Shown piece after piece: positions 9,008-16,913 of a DNA stretch of 64,000 nt. Location of the stretch: contig NZ_JBEHZE010000001.1 of assembly GCF_041058985.1 (NCBI RefSeq), positions 1,550,001 to 1,614,000 on the forward strand. Reading direction: 5' to 3'. Within the stretch, counting starts at the first letter, position 1. Every line of letters begins with the position of its first letter. Made by a program: the position numbers and the translations under genes. The notes under the pieces were generated by a model. That model searched no databases and was not told the DNA's origin. It saw only the letters and a list, made by a program, of their open reading frames with translations. Origin of the DNA: Hyphococcus lacteus (lineage in GTDB: Bacteria > Pseudomonadota > Alphaproteobacteria > Caulobacterales > Parvularculaceae).

Positions 9008-9978
9008 CTGGCTGGCCAATTTTTATTTCTTAATTGGCATTGCTGACTGGCCTCTACGGCCAGGTCGTATTGGGTTTTCAATTCAGTAACGATGTCGCGC
9101 GCGGGACGGATCTCTCTGACCGCGCCAACACCGTGCCCCGCAGACCAGAGGTCGCGCCAAGCTTTGATGTCTTTTTGGGATTCTGCAAAGTCGGGCTTTC
9201 CGCGCCCTGCGACAGCCTCCAGGTCAACACCAGCGCGTTCAAGGCTGGCTTTTAAGTAATAAGCGTTTGCGCCGGTAATCGCACTTGATGCTACGAGGTC
9301 TCTAAACTCTGCTGCGACGACAAACTTTCGGTAATCGGGATGTGCCACAGTTTCGTCGGCACCCAGAAAATGTGTACCGACATAGGCCAAATCGGCACCT
9401 AACACTTCTACGGCGCGAATGGCCTGACCGGTGTTTATACCGCCGCCCAAAACGATGATGCCGTCAAAGAATTCCCGCACTGCGGCCACAAAGGCGAATG
9501 CACCCATCTCGCCGGTGTGCCCGCCTGCGCCTGCGCTCACCAAGACCAGCCCGTCGACGCCGGCATCCGCAGCTTTACGGGCATAATCAACGGAATTGAC
9601 ATCGGCGAATACCAAGCCGCCATAATTATGAACGGTGGGTAATACTGGTTTCGGTCCTCCGAGAGCCGTGATTACGATTTCGGGTTTGTATTTCTCCAGC
9701 AATTCAATTTCTGCGTTCATGCGGTCATAGGACGAGTGTGTGATCATGTTGGCAGCAAATGGCGCAAGCCCATCGGTGTCCGTGAATGTCGCGCCTAGCC
9801 ATTCATCGAGCATTTCGATGGTTCTTGCCAAAGGGAATGGGAATGACCCCATAATGCCTTCGCGGCGGACCGCACGTGCCAGATCGGGGCCGGAAACCAG
9901 AAACATTGGTGCGACAATAACGGGAAGTGCTAATCTGCCGTCGAAGCGTGAAAGCAGCGCTCTCGATCTGTTTGTCAT
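9004..9978 (-). CDS. Nitronate monooxygenase / 2-nitropropane dioxygenase-like flavoprotein
   Basis: 324 residues from the ATG at 9978, which has AAAGGGG nine bases upstream. It is a TIM barrel of the NMO/FabK type: PVIVAPMFLVSG at the N-terminus, LVLVSAGAGGHTG with the catalytic-type His region, and VLGGGINTGQA plus GADLAYVGTHFLG for FMN phosphate binding. Members oxidise nitronates or reduce enoyl thioesters; in this setting an enoyl-CoA reductase-type role is a reasonable guess. It is divergent from the SCP-x-type thiolase gene. Confidence 0.88.
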   Translation of the reverse strand: MTNRSRALLSRFDGRLALPVIVAPMFLVSGPDLARAVRREGIMGSFPFPLARTIEMLDEWLGATFTDTDGLAPFAANMITHSSYDRMNAEIELLEKYKPEIVITALGGPKPVLPTVHNYGGLVFADVNSVDYARKAADAGVDGLVLVSAGAGGHTGEMGAFAFVAAVREFFDGIIVLGGGINTGQAIRAVEVLGADLAYVGTHFLGADETVAHPDYRKFVVAAEFRDLVASSAITGANAYYLKASLERAGVDLEAVAGRGKPDFAESQKDIKAWRDLWSAGHGVGAVREIRPARDIVTELKTQYDLAVEASQQCQLRNKNWPAS

Positions 9979-10012
9979 ATAGTCGGCCCCTTTGGGTTGG
10001 CTGCAACAGTAG

Positions 10013-10030
10013 CTTGCATTAACGTACCTA
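10013..10030 (+). promoter_or_regulatory. Operator-like site between flavoprotein and thiolase genes
   Basis: CTTGCATTAACGTACCTA is a close match to the site at 3982 (differences only in the central bases) and lies between the divergent starts at 9978 and 10104. It could control both directions. Confidence 0.5.
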
Positions 10031-10103
10031 AGGGGATACCAAAGTTTTAACATCAAAGCCAGACCCGGTGTCTGTCCTAGCCTCACTCAAAGGAGAATTA
10101 TCA

Positions 10104-11333
10104 ATGACAGCAAAGACTTTTGTTCTCGGTGGCCATCAGACAGATTTTAGCCGGAATTGGGCGCGCGAGGAAAAGTCGCTGTTTGATATGTTCAAGGAAA
10201 CTCTAGAAGGTGGTTTGTCGTCCACTGGGTTGGAGCCTCAACAAATTCAAGCTGCCCATGTGGGCAACTTCACTTCAGAGATTTTTTGTAATCAGGGGCA
10301 TTTGGGCGGTTTTTTCACGGCAACCGATTGGGGCTTTGACGGGATGCCTGCACAGCGCCATGAAGCGGCATGTGCGTCAGGTAGTATGGCAATGTTATCC
10401 GCGATGGCCGAGATCGAAGCCGGGCGGTACGATCTTATTGCCGTACTCGGAATTGAAATGATGCGGAATGTGCCTGGTGATCAAGCTGCTAAATTTATCG
10501 GTGGCCCGGCAATGTGGGCTGATCGTGAATGTCTTGATGTAAAATATCCGTGGCCGCACATTTTTTCAGAACTCGCCGACGAATATGACCAACGCTATGG
10601 TCTTAAGTTCGAGCATCTTGCGCAAATTTCTAAGAATAATTTTGACAATGCGACGCGTAATCCAAATGCTCAATCGCGAAAATGGACGTTCACGGAGGAA
10701 AGCTTTCAGGAAAATGATGAAGCAAACCCGCGAATTTCCGGTCGTATACGGCGGTCAGACTGTGGGCAGGTGACCGACGGTGGTGCAATCGTTTTCCTCG
10801 CGAGTGAGCGCGCAGCGCGCGAATACGCCAAAAAACATGGTAAGTCGTTAAACAACATAGCGCGGATTGATGGATGGGGTCACAGAACTTCACATATTTC
10901 GTATAAGGATAAAGTCGAAGCCAGTCGAGGCAAACCCTACGTAATACCGAATGTTCGGCGTGCAATCGAAGATGCGTTTTCGCGTGCAAATGTATCTATT
11001 GATGATCTCAGTGGCATCGAAACGCATGATTGTTTTTCAACAAATGAATATATGGCCATTGATCATTTTGGTATTTCTGCACCAGGTGAAAGCTGGAAGG
11101 CAATTGAGAATGGTGACATCGCCATGGGTGGGCGCATCCCCGTCAATCCCAGTGGTGGCCTGATCGGGCTTGGCCATCCTGTAGGCGCGACTGGCGTTCG
11201 CATGATGCTTGATTGTGCAAAGCAGGTAACCGGAACTGCTGGTGATTATCAGGTGGAAGGTGCAAACAAGTTTGGTATTTTGAATATTGGTGGAAGCTGT
11301 ACGACGGCGGCATCATTCGTCGTATCCGCATAA
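10104..11333 (+). CDS. SCP-x-type thiolase / lipid-transfer protein-like acetyl-CoA acetyltransferase
   Basis: 409 residues from the ATG at 10104, preceded by AAAGGAG. The active-site Cys lies in HEAACASGS (C90), the His loop in GLGHPVGATG, and a second Cys in NIGGSCTTAA, so the thiolase set looks complete, unlike the thiolase at 2663. The spacing and the HEAACASG form match the SCP-x/lipid-transfer thiolases, which cleave branched or sterol side-chain 3-ketoacyl-CoAs. No DUF35 partner gene is adjacent. A terminator follows directly. Confidence 0.9.
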   Translation: MTAKTFVLGGHQTDFSRNWAREEKSLFDMFKETLEGGLSSTGLEPQQIQAAHVGNFTSEIFCNQGHLGGFFTATDWGFDGMPAQRHEAACASGSMAMLSAMAEIEAGRYDLIAVLGIEMMRNVPGDQAAKFIGGPAMWADRECLDVKYPWPHIFSELADEYDQRYGLKFEHLAQISKNNFDNATRNPNAQSRKWTFTEESFQENDEANPRISGRIRRSDCGQVTDGGAIVFLASERAAREYAKKHGKSLNNIARIDGWGHRTSHISYKDKVEASRGKPYVIPNVRRAIEDAFSRANVSIDDLSGIETHDCFSTNEYMAIDHFGISAPGESWKAIENGDIAMGGRIPVNPSGGLIGLGHPVGATGVRMMLDCAKQVTGTAGDYQVEGANKFGILNIGGSCTTAASFVVSA

Positions 11334-11336
11334 AAA

Positions 11337-11362
11337 AAAGAGAGCGGCAAAGCGCTCTCTTT
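11337..11362 (+). terminator. Rho-independent terminator
   Basis: A 10-bp stem AAAGAGAGCG/CGCTCTCTTT with loop GCAAAG follows the thiolase stop. The A-rich left arm and T-rich right arm let it work for both strands, also ending the small gene at 11387. Confidence 0.85.
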
Positions 11363-11386
11363 TGGATGTTCAGTCGGTCTATTAAA

Positions 11387-11560
11387 TTAGACCGGCGGTC
11401 GTCCTCGGATTGCTCTTGCTACCATCGCCAAAACAAACAAGACGAGAAATACGAAGAACAAAATCTGAGCGATACTCGCAGCGCCAGAGGCAATGCCACC
11501 AAATCCAAAAATCGCCGCGATAACCGCAATCACAAAAAATGTTAATGCCCAACCAAGCAT
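11387..11560 (-). CDS. Small DUF1328-type membrane protein
   Basis: 57 residues (MLGWALTFFVIAVIAAIFGF...), with two hydrophobic helices and a basic C-terminus IRGRPPV. Size and sequence match DUF1328/YtjA proteins, a family of unknown function often induced by stress. AGGAGG sits five bases before the ATG. A GGAAC-type stress promoter lies 66-90 bases upstream. Confidence 0.85.
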   Translation of the reverse strand: MLGWALTFFVIAVIAAIFGFGGIASGAASIAQILFFVFLVLFVLAMVARAIRGRPPV

Positions 11561-11625
11561 AAAGTCCTCCTTTGGGTTTCACGATCACGGCACCTAGTTT
11601 TCAAAAACGCCGCGATTGAATTGAA

Positions 11626-11650
11626 AACACAAAGGGTAGAATTTGGTTCC
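11626..11650 (-). promoter_or_regulatory. EcfG-type general stress promoter
   Basis: On the minus strand GGAAC, 16 bases, then TGTT. This fits the alphaproteobacterial EcfG consensus and points at the DUF1328 gene. Confidence 0.7.
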
Positions 11651-11671
11651 GCATCAATGACTGATGAACAA

Positions 11672-12895
11672 TCAGTTAGCATGTTGCAGACGCCGTAGGC
11701 CCCGTTTTACCGGGCGGAATGTATCTGCTTCGCCGATAAGCAACCCAACGGGGCGCAGAAAATCAGAATGATCACAAACGGTTTTAAATATCACGAATAT
11801 CGGGATTGAAATCACGGCTCCTGCGGGCCCCCACATCCATGTCCAAAAGCTGATATTCAATATAATCGCCAAAGGGCTAATCGTGAGCCTGACACCAATG
11901 AGGGTGGGCGTGACGAAGTTCGATTCGATAAAGTTAAATGCGATGAAAATTGCTGGTACCGTGAGGATTTCTATCCACGTATCGAAATAAACCAACCCCG
12001 AGATCGCTAGCAATGCTGTTAGAAGGATGGGTCCAAGATAAGGAATGAAATTCAGAATTGCGGCTAGACCCCCCCAGATGTATGGAGACGGCATTCCGAT
12101 GGCCCACATCGCCAATCCTGTTGCTATGCCTAGCCCGATATTGATAATCAGCATCGTGAACATGTAGGCACCGACTTTTTGTTCGATCGCCCGCAACATT
12201 CGGGCGGTCTGCCGCATGCCCTTTATATCCCCCCGAAGAAGAATAAGCTTGCGACGTATATCGATCCTAGAAGCGAGAAAAAAATAAGTGAGAACCGCGG
12301 TGAAAAGAATTTGAACAATAAACGTTCGAGCCGATGCGAATAATAGATCACCGATTTCCGGTCCTTGAACGGTAACTTTTTCAGGCCCCTTATCATCACC
12401 GAGTTTCGCCAAATCATTGACCTGTTCAGAAACGTTTTGAACTTTTGAGACGGCGTCTTCTACGCCCGCGAGTTTATCGCGGGCTTGCTCCATGACTGTC
12501 GGCAATTTTTCGACCCAGACAGTACCCGGTTGGATCACGACGTAGAGGCCATAAATAAAGAGAGTGAATGCTACAACAACGACAATCCCGGCGCGCAAAC
12601 CTGCGGGGACCGAGCGTTTGTGTAGCCATTCGGTCGCGGGTGCCAATAGTATGCTTAGAACAAAAGCGGTGCAGATAGGGATCAGCACAGGTCTGGCAAA
12701 CCACAAACCGGTGCATGCGGCGACGATGGCGATGCAACAAGTGCTAATCGCGGTAATAATCAGTACTCTGTCATTAAACGAAAGGGTCTCCGGTTGCCTA
12801 AAAAAGTTAAATGCCCCGGTAAGCTTAAAATTGCTGGACGAACCTTTTTCTGTAGCCGAATAGTCAGCAGTCTCAGTGCCTATAGTTTCGCTCAT
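11672..12895 (-). CDS. AI-2E family transporter (PerM/YdiK-like)
   Basis: 407 residues from the ATG at 12895. A pair of N-terminal hydrophobic helices (about 35-85), a soluble stretch rich in Lys/Val/Glu (110-170), then five or six helices ending in the typical MPSPYIWGGLAAILNFIPYLGP and SPLAIILNISFWTWMWGPAGA segments. The family exports small molecules such as AI-2 or ions. The start region has only a weak Shine-Dalgarno. Its promoter at 12936-12960 is of the general-stress type, separating it from the operon upstream. Confidence 0.9.
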   Translation of the reverse strand: MSETIGTETADYSATEKGSSSNFKLTGAFNFFRQPETLSFNDRVLIITAISTCCIAIVAACTGLWFARPVLIPICTAFVLSILLAPATEWLHKRSVPAGLRAGIVVVVAFTLFIYGLYVVIQPGTVWVEKLPTVMEQARDKLAGVEDAVSKVQNVSEQVNDLAKLGDDKGPEKVTVQGPEIGDLLFASARTFIVQILFTAVLTYFFLASRIDIRRKLILLRGDIKGMRQTARMLRAIEQKVGAYMFTMLIINIGLGIATGLAMWAIGMPSPYIWGGLAAILNFIPYLGPILLTALLAISGLVYFDTWIEILTVPAIFIAFNFIESNFVTPTLIGVRLTISPLAIILNISFWTWMWGPAGAVISIPIFVIFKTVCDHSDFLRPVGLLIGEADTFRPVKRGLRRLQHAN

Positions 12896-12935
12896 CGATA
12901 GATTCCACAGAATTATTGCCCTAACCCAGCACAGA

Positions 12936-12960
12936 AACAGGGCGAGCAGGGATTGGTTCC
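12936..12960 (-). promoter_or_regulatory. EcfG-type general stress promoter
   Basis: On the minus strand GGAAC, 16 bases, TGTT, about 40 bases upstream of the AI-2E transporter start. Confidence 0.7.
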
Positions 12961-12990
12961 GCTGGAAAGGCCGTTTAGGAAATGAGGTCG

Positions 12991-13650
12991 TTAGGTGGCG
13001 TGCCCAACCGTTAATAGGAAAAAACCGGAATAGGCCGCGATGAGTATGAGTGCTAGAATTGCCGCGAGGAGGGCCCGCGCTTTTACGTGTATAAAATTTG
13101 TGGTTCTTGCGACATCGGCGACAGCGGCTGCGACATCGGTCGAAATATTGTGGGTGTTGTATTTTGACAGAGCGATCCAAACTCTATGCGGACCGCTTTC
13201 GGTTGCGATCATCGCTTCTGCGTAAGCGCGTTCAAATGCGATGCCGGCTACAAGTTCGATTAATGCCTTTTTGGGATTCCATTTGTGCATTCGAATCATC
13301 TGCACGGCGGGGGTAATGTAGGGTAGGGTAACCATCGCGTCGCGCACCAAATAAACGCTGATCAAGCAGCCAACGACAATCTTTAGCCCTGTGGCCGTAA
13401 GATGCCCATGTGCATAGAGCAGATAAACCGCTCCGATCAGGCCGGCTTTGATGAGCAGATTGAGCGTGAATGAAAACAAGCGTTCAGAAATGACCTGTCC
13501 GATTTCCTTGTTCATTTCAGCAAGAGCGATTGCACGCGCCGTTTCAATTTCAGTGGGAAGCTGGGTTTCGATTCCACGATTGATGGCGCGCCGGCCCAGA
13601 ATTGCTGCGCCGCCGATTGTAGCCGCCATAATAAGTATTCTAGCAATCAT
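12991..13650 (-). CDS. Uncharacterised membrane protein
   Basis: 219 residues with an N-terminal hydrophobic segment, two central helices (about 62-105) and a C-terminal helix (LLAAILALILIAAYSGFFLL). The middle holds a soluble region with ELVAGIAFERAYAEAMIATE. I do not recognise the family. It lies 21 bases after the amidotransferase gene on the same strand and so is probably the last gene of the stress-controlled ATP-grasp operon. Confidence 0.7.
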   Translation of the reverse strand: MIARILIMAATIGGAAILGRRAINRGIETQLPTEIETARAIALAEMNKEIGQVISERLFSFTLNLLIKAGLIGAVYLLYAHGHLTATGLKIVVGCLISVYLVRDAMVTLPYITPAVQMIRMHKWNPKKALIELVAGIAFERAYAEAMIATESGPHRVWIALSKYNTHNISTDVAAAVADVARTTNFIHVKARALLAAILALILIAAYSGFFLLTVGHAT

Positions 13651-13671
13651 TAAGCGTTCCGATGGGATGAA

Positions 13672-14397
13672 TTACGCAACTTCATCAGGGCCAAGCACTT
13701 CCACGGGCTCTTGTGCTGACGATGTTTTTACGAATTGCCGAAATAATTCACGCATATCACTTCGATAGATTAGCAATTCTGGATGAAACTGAACACCCAT
13801 GAAATAATGCATATCTGGATCTTCGATCGCTTGGATAACACCATTTTTTTCTTTGGCAGTAATACACAATCCGTCACCAAGACGTTTTATTGCTTGTTTG
13901 TGTAGCGAATTCACGCTGGTGTCGGTGGTGTTAAAGGCCGCGTTCAAAAGCGATCCGGATTGTATTTCTATAGTCTTTCGGAACAGCACCTTTCCCATAA
14001 GGCCGTTTGGGTAAGCTGCATTTTCATACTCCGCAGAAACATCTGCATACAGCGCACCTCCGCGGACCACGTTCATCATCTGTGCTCCGCGGCAGATACC
14101 CAGTGCTGGGATATCATCACGCCGCGCCTGTTTCGCCAAGTTGATTTCTAGCGCGTCTCGGTTTCGGTCATAAATATAGCCTTGTTTCGGTGTCTGATCA
14201 TAAAGCATGGGGAATATGTCTTGTCCGCCGCCGAACAACACACCATTGATTAGCGGGCGCTTGCGTTGCTCCGACGGGGTGAGGGCAACCGGATTCCCGC
14301 CGCCGATGCGAACAGCCGCCGCAACAGCAGCATATGCCCAATTATCCTTTTTGATTGGTTTGGTAATGCCAATGACAGGACGGGTTAGGTCACTCAT
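13672..14397 (-). CDS. Class I glutamine amidotransferase-like hydrolase (peptidase C26, PuuD-like)
   Basis: 241 residues. The nucleophile elbow is LGICRGAQMMNVVRGG (Cys), and the His-Glu pair is in GVQFHPELL, giving a complete C26 triad. N-terminal PVIGITKPIKKDNWAY and LPFNGVLFGGG-like segments match gamma-glutamyl hydrolases such as PuuD, which cut gamma-glutamyl amides. It is 9 bases downstream of an ATP-grasp ligase gene; the pair could make and break one gamma-glutamyl or amide bond. No polyamine genes are near, so the PuuD pathway itself is not implied. Confidence 0.87.
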   Translation of the reverse strand: MSDLTRPVIGITKPIKKDNWAYAAVAAAVRIGGGNPVALTPSEQRKRPLINGVLFGGGQDIFPMLYDQTPKQGYIYDRNRDALEINLAKQARRDDIPALGICRGAQMMNVVRGGALYADVSAEYENAAYPNGLMGKVLFRKTIEIQSGSLLNAAFNTTDTSVNSLHKQAIKRLGDGLCITAKEKNGVIQAIEDPDMHYFMGVQFHPELLIYRSDMRELFRQFVKTSSAQEPVEVLGPDEVA

Positions 14398-14406
14398 TTT
14401 GCTGCT

Positions 14407-15702
14407 CTATCCTTTCATTTCTGGGGGCAAATGGCCGTGCCGCGCGAGCGAGCTAAGAACGAATAAAATACCAAGTCCGGCAAACGGATCTTTGACCTCT
14501 GAAAGTTCGTCACTGCTGTTTTTGGCGGTGTCGAACGCTTCGATTAGGCGGAAACAAGCGTCGTCGAGATCTACTGCGTCGGAAATAGCAGATGAGACAT
14601 TGCCAACTTTTTGCAGGATGTTGGCATTATCCTCACTTTGCCAAGCGTCTTTTAACCGATCAAATTGGAAATCTGATTCAGCGATTTCTTGTGCAGTAGA
14701 TGCGAGCCAAAGTCCGGGTGTTTTTGTAATTTCACCGACGCGCACAACTGGTGGCTGATCAGTTTCACCCGTCGTAAATAACTGATAAAGCAGCCACGGA
14801 AAATCTATTCCTGATTTAATAGAATGAAAAAGGCCCGCCCAAAAACGAGGGTTGACCTCGATAATAGTTGGTGCGTCATCTTTTTTTCCGGTCCAAAGAA
14901 AGTCAATTTCTGCGACGCCAGTCCAATTTGTTGCTTTCATCAACGCAGCAGCAGATTCAATAAACGGGCTATCTTCGACAGTTTTACGGAAAGACCCGGC
15001 ACCTGTATCGATCGGGAAGGACTTTAAGTTGCGATACGCCATATGGGCAAGCAACTCGCCATTACGAAATAACCCTGTGAAACAATAATCTTCACCTTGT
15101 GCTTTTTCTTGTATTAATGGTGTTTCACCAGTTTCCTCTTTGAATGCCGTAAGGGCCTCGAGTGCCTCCGCGGTGGTTTCATGTGTGGTGATGCCTCGGC
15201 CGCCAACCCCCGCTGTGGGTTTAATCATAAGTGGCGCTTTTAAGGCCCGAATTTTATCTTCTACGTTGTTTAAATCATCAGCATAAAGTGTTTTGGGAAT
15301 ATTTGCGTTTGTTTCCGCTGCTGTTTTCGCTAGATTATGTTTGGGAAAAATTTTCTCGATACTTTCCCATTGCGGGGCAGCGATCGTTATGAGTTGTTCT
15401 AACCGGTTTCGGTTTCGCGCGATTGCCGCAGTGTTTTGAAAGACCGGCATTAACAAATATGGCCGGTCGTCTTCAGGCCGAAATTTCCCTATATTTTCGA
15501 TTAGGCTATCGAAATAGGCGTCTTCATCATCCTCGAGGGGTGGGTGAACAAATGTATCTTCTACATGTCGTGAGAATGACAACACCGTAAGATCTACATT
15601 ATCGCAGCCGATGACTTCCACGCCATGACGGCTTAGTGATTGCGCTATGACCAGGCTCATCAAGCTTCGACCATAAGTAACAATGACGCGTCCAGGTTTC
15701 AC
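14407..15702 (-). CDS. ATP-grasp ligase
   Basis: 431 residues. The pre-ATP-grasp domain starts VIVTYGRSLMSLVIAQSLSR. The ATP-grasp core follows: LMIKPTAGVGGRGI (Lys and Gly loop, about 155-170), an IQEKAQGEDYC strand, and IIEVNPRFW for metal binding. It ligates a carboxylate to an amine or thiol with ATP; the substrates are not predictable. It is first in an operon with an amidotransferase-like hydrolase and a membrane protein, behind a GGAAC-N17-CGTT promoter, so it should be made in the general stress response. Confidence 0.88.
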   Translation of the reverse strand: MKPGRVIVTYGRSLMSLVIAQSLSRHGVEVIGCDNVDLTVLSFSRHVEDTFVHPPLEDDEDAYFDSLIENIGKFRPEDDRPYLLMPVFQNTAAIARNRNRLEQLITIAAPQWESIEKIFPKHNLAKTAAETNANIPKTLYADDLNNVEDKIRALKAPLMIKPTAGVGGRGITTHETTAEALEALTAFKEETGETPLIQEKAQGEDYCFTGLFRNGELLAHMAYRNLKSFPIDTGAGSFRKTVEDSPFIESAAALMKATNWTGVAEIDFLWTGKKDDAPTIIEVNPRFWAGLFHSIKSGIDFPWLLYQLFTTGETDQPPVVRVGEITKTPGLWLASTAQEIAESDFQFDRLKDAWQSEDNANILQKVGNVSSAISDAVDLDDACFRLIEAFDTAKNSSDELSEVKDPFAGLGILFVLSSLARHGHLPPEMKG

Positions 15703-15748
15703 GATAACCCCAATTCTTCTTTGTTTCTGTCTGTAGGTTCGGAGGGGA

Positions 15749-15774
15749 AACGCAGAAGTTTTGTTCTTGGTTCC
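15749..15774 (-). promoter_or_regulatory. EcfG-type general stress promoter
   Basis: On the minus strand GGAAC, 17 bases, CGTT, about 50 bases before the ATP-grasp start. It is back-to-back with another such promoter at 15817. Confidence 0.72.
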
Positions 15775-15816
15775 CTTGGGTTCGATTTACGCAAGACCCA
15801 CCGGGCGATTCGATCT

Positions 15817-15841
15817 GGAACCAGACAAAAATGGTTGTGTT
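15817..15841 (+). promoter_or_regulatory. EcfG-type general stress promoter
   Basis: GGAAC, 16 bases, TGTT, ending 34 bases before the lipoprotein start at 15876. Confidence 0.7.
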
Positions 15842-15875
15842 GGTTGGGTGGATAACAACAGAATTGAGGCGAAAA

Positions 15876-16049
15876 ATGCAGAAATTAGCAATCGCAACCG
15901 CACTATTTGTCGTCAGTAATGTCCTCGGTGGTTGTGCGCTCGGTGTCGCCGCTGGCGCTGGCTATGTTGCCCATGATGAAGCGACCGAAGGTGACGGGAA
16001 CTTTGATCCGCTTGAGGACGTTCGCGGTGAAGGCGACGGCAAAAACTAG
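15876..16049 (+). CDS. Small lipoprotein
   Basis: 57 residues from the ATG at 15876. A signal peptide ends in lipobox VLGGC, followed by ALGVAAGAGYVAHDEATEGD and an acidic tail. It resembles small entericidin-like or stress-induced lipoproteins of unknown role. The stress promoter at 15817 drives it and perhaps also the two genes downstream. Confidence 0.72.
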   Translation: MQKLAIATALFVVSNVLGGCALGVAAGAGYVAHDEATEGDGNFDPLEDVRGEGDGKN

Positions 16050-16130
16050 CCCCACAATTGCCTCGCATAGTGACGCCGTCCGATATTCTGATCCATCGGG
16101 CGGCGTTGCATTTTAAATCAGGAGAAAATG

Positions 16131-16457
16131 ATGAACGTTACGGATGAACTAAAAAGCGCAGAAACGAAACAAGCCTATGATGAGTTCGCGACCGATTTTC
16201 AAAAGCTTCGCGAGGACATTACGGCGCTAAAAGCGGACCTTGCTAACTTGACACAGCAAAGCGCGAATGATGCCAAATCTGCGGTAAAAGAAGGGCTGTC
16301 CACCGCCGAAGATCACACCCGTGAAGCAGTAGAAACAGCCGCAGACGAATTGCAAGAAATTCAAAAGCAAGCAGAACGCGCAGTCCGTAAAAAACCATTG
16401 AGTGCGTTAGCTGGTGCATTAGCGATCGGATATTTTGTTGCCAGTTTGCGTAGGTAA
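16131..16457 (+). CDS. DUF883/ElaB-YqjD-like membrane-anchored protein
   Basis: 108 residues. A long polar helical N-terminus (Lys/Glu/Ala rich, 5-85) ends in a single C-terminal hydrophobic anchor, LSALAGALAIGYFVASLRR, the hallmark of the YqjD/ElaB family. E. coli members bind ribosomes to the membrane in stationary phase. The second of two ATGs (16131) is better spaced from AGGAG than the first (16128). The gene lies four bases before a YqjE-like gene, a known pairing. Confidence 0.83.
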   Translation: MNVTDELKSAETKQAYDEFATDFQKLREDITALKADLANLTQQSANDAKSAVKEGLSTAEDHTREAVETAADELQEIQKQAERAVRKKPLSALAGALAIGYFVASLRR

Positions 16458-16460
16458 GTC

Positions 16461-16907
16461 ATGATTATTAGCGCCATTAAAAAGGCACATGACGCTGTTG
16501 AGGATGTAGCAGCAGAGGCAGCATTCGGCATTGTCGCCATTCTGCTGGCATGTTTTGCGTATATTTTTGCTGCCATCGGTTTAGCGCTGTGGCTGGCGAC
16601 GATTGTGCCATTATATGCGTCACTGCTGATTATTTCTATTTTGACAATCTTGTGTTCGGTAATTATTTATATGTTCGGTCAACGAGATACGCCGAGTACC
16701 GCATCAGAGGAAGAAGAGTTGTCTAACGGCAGTCAGCTAACAACTTTGGCAAAGACATTTTCCTCTATGGGTGCGCCTCTCGATATTGTTGCCTCAGGGC
16801 TTTTTGCTCGACAAATGAAAAAAGCACCGATTGCGACAATCGCGGCGACTGCGGCGCTTGGTGCATTTATTTCGATGATGGCGAATAGCGATAGTGAGGA
16901 TGATTAG
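16461..16907 (+). CDS. Holin-like YqjE-family membrane protein
   Basis: 148 residues. Two adjacent hydrophobic helices (about 20-75), a polar linker rich in Ser/Glu, and a short third hydrophobic stretch near the C-terminus (APIATIAATAALGAFISMM). The layout matches the YqjE/phage-holin superfamily group that follows YqjD-like genes. Its molecular role is unknown; the context suggests an envelope stress role. Confidence 0.7.
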   Translation: MIISAIKKAHDAVEDVAAEAAFGIVAILLACFAYIFAAIGLALWLATIVPLYASLLIISILTILCSVIIYMFGQRDTPSTASEEEELSNGSQLTTLAKTFSSMGAPLDIVASGLFARQMKKAPIATIAATAALGAFISMMANSDSEDD

Positions 16908-16913
16908 CCAGGC

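Noticed and set aside
11382..11588. A 68-codon minus-strand frame over the DUF1328 gene
   Set aside because: The overlapping frame 11387-11560 has a good ribosome-binding site and matches a known family; the longer one does not.
13640..13660. A GGAAC sequence directly before the membrane gene at 13650
   Set aside because: No YGTT block at 16-17 bases, and it lies within 10 bases of the start codon.
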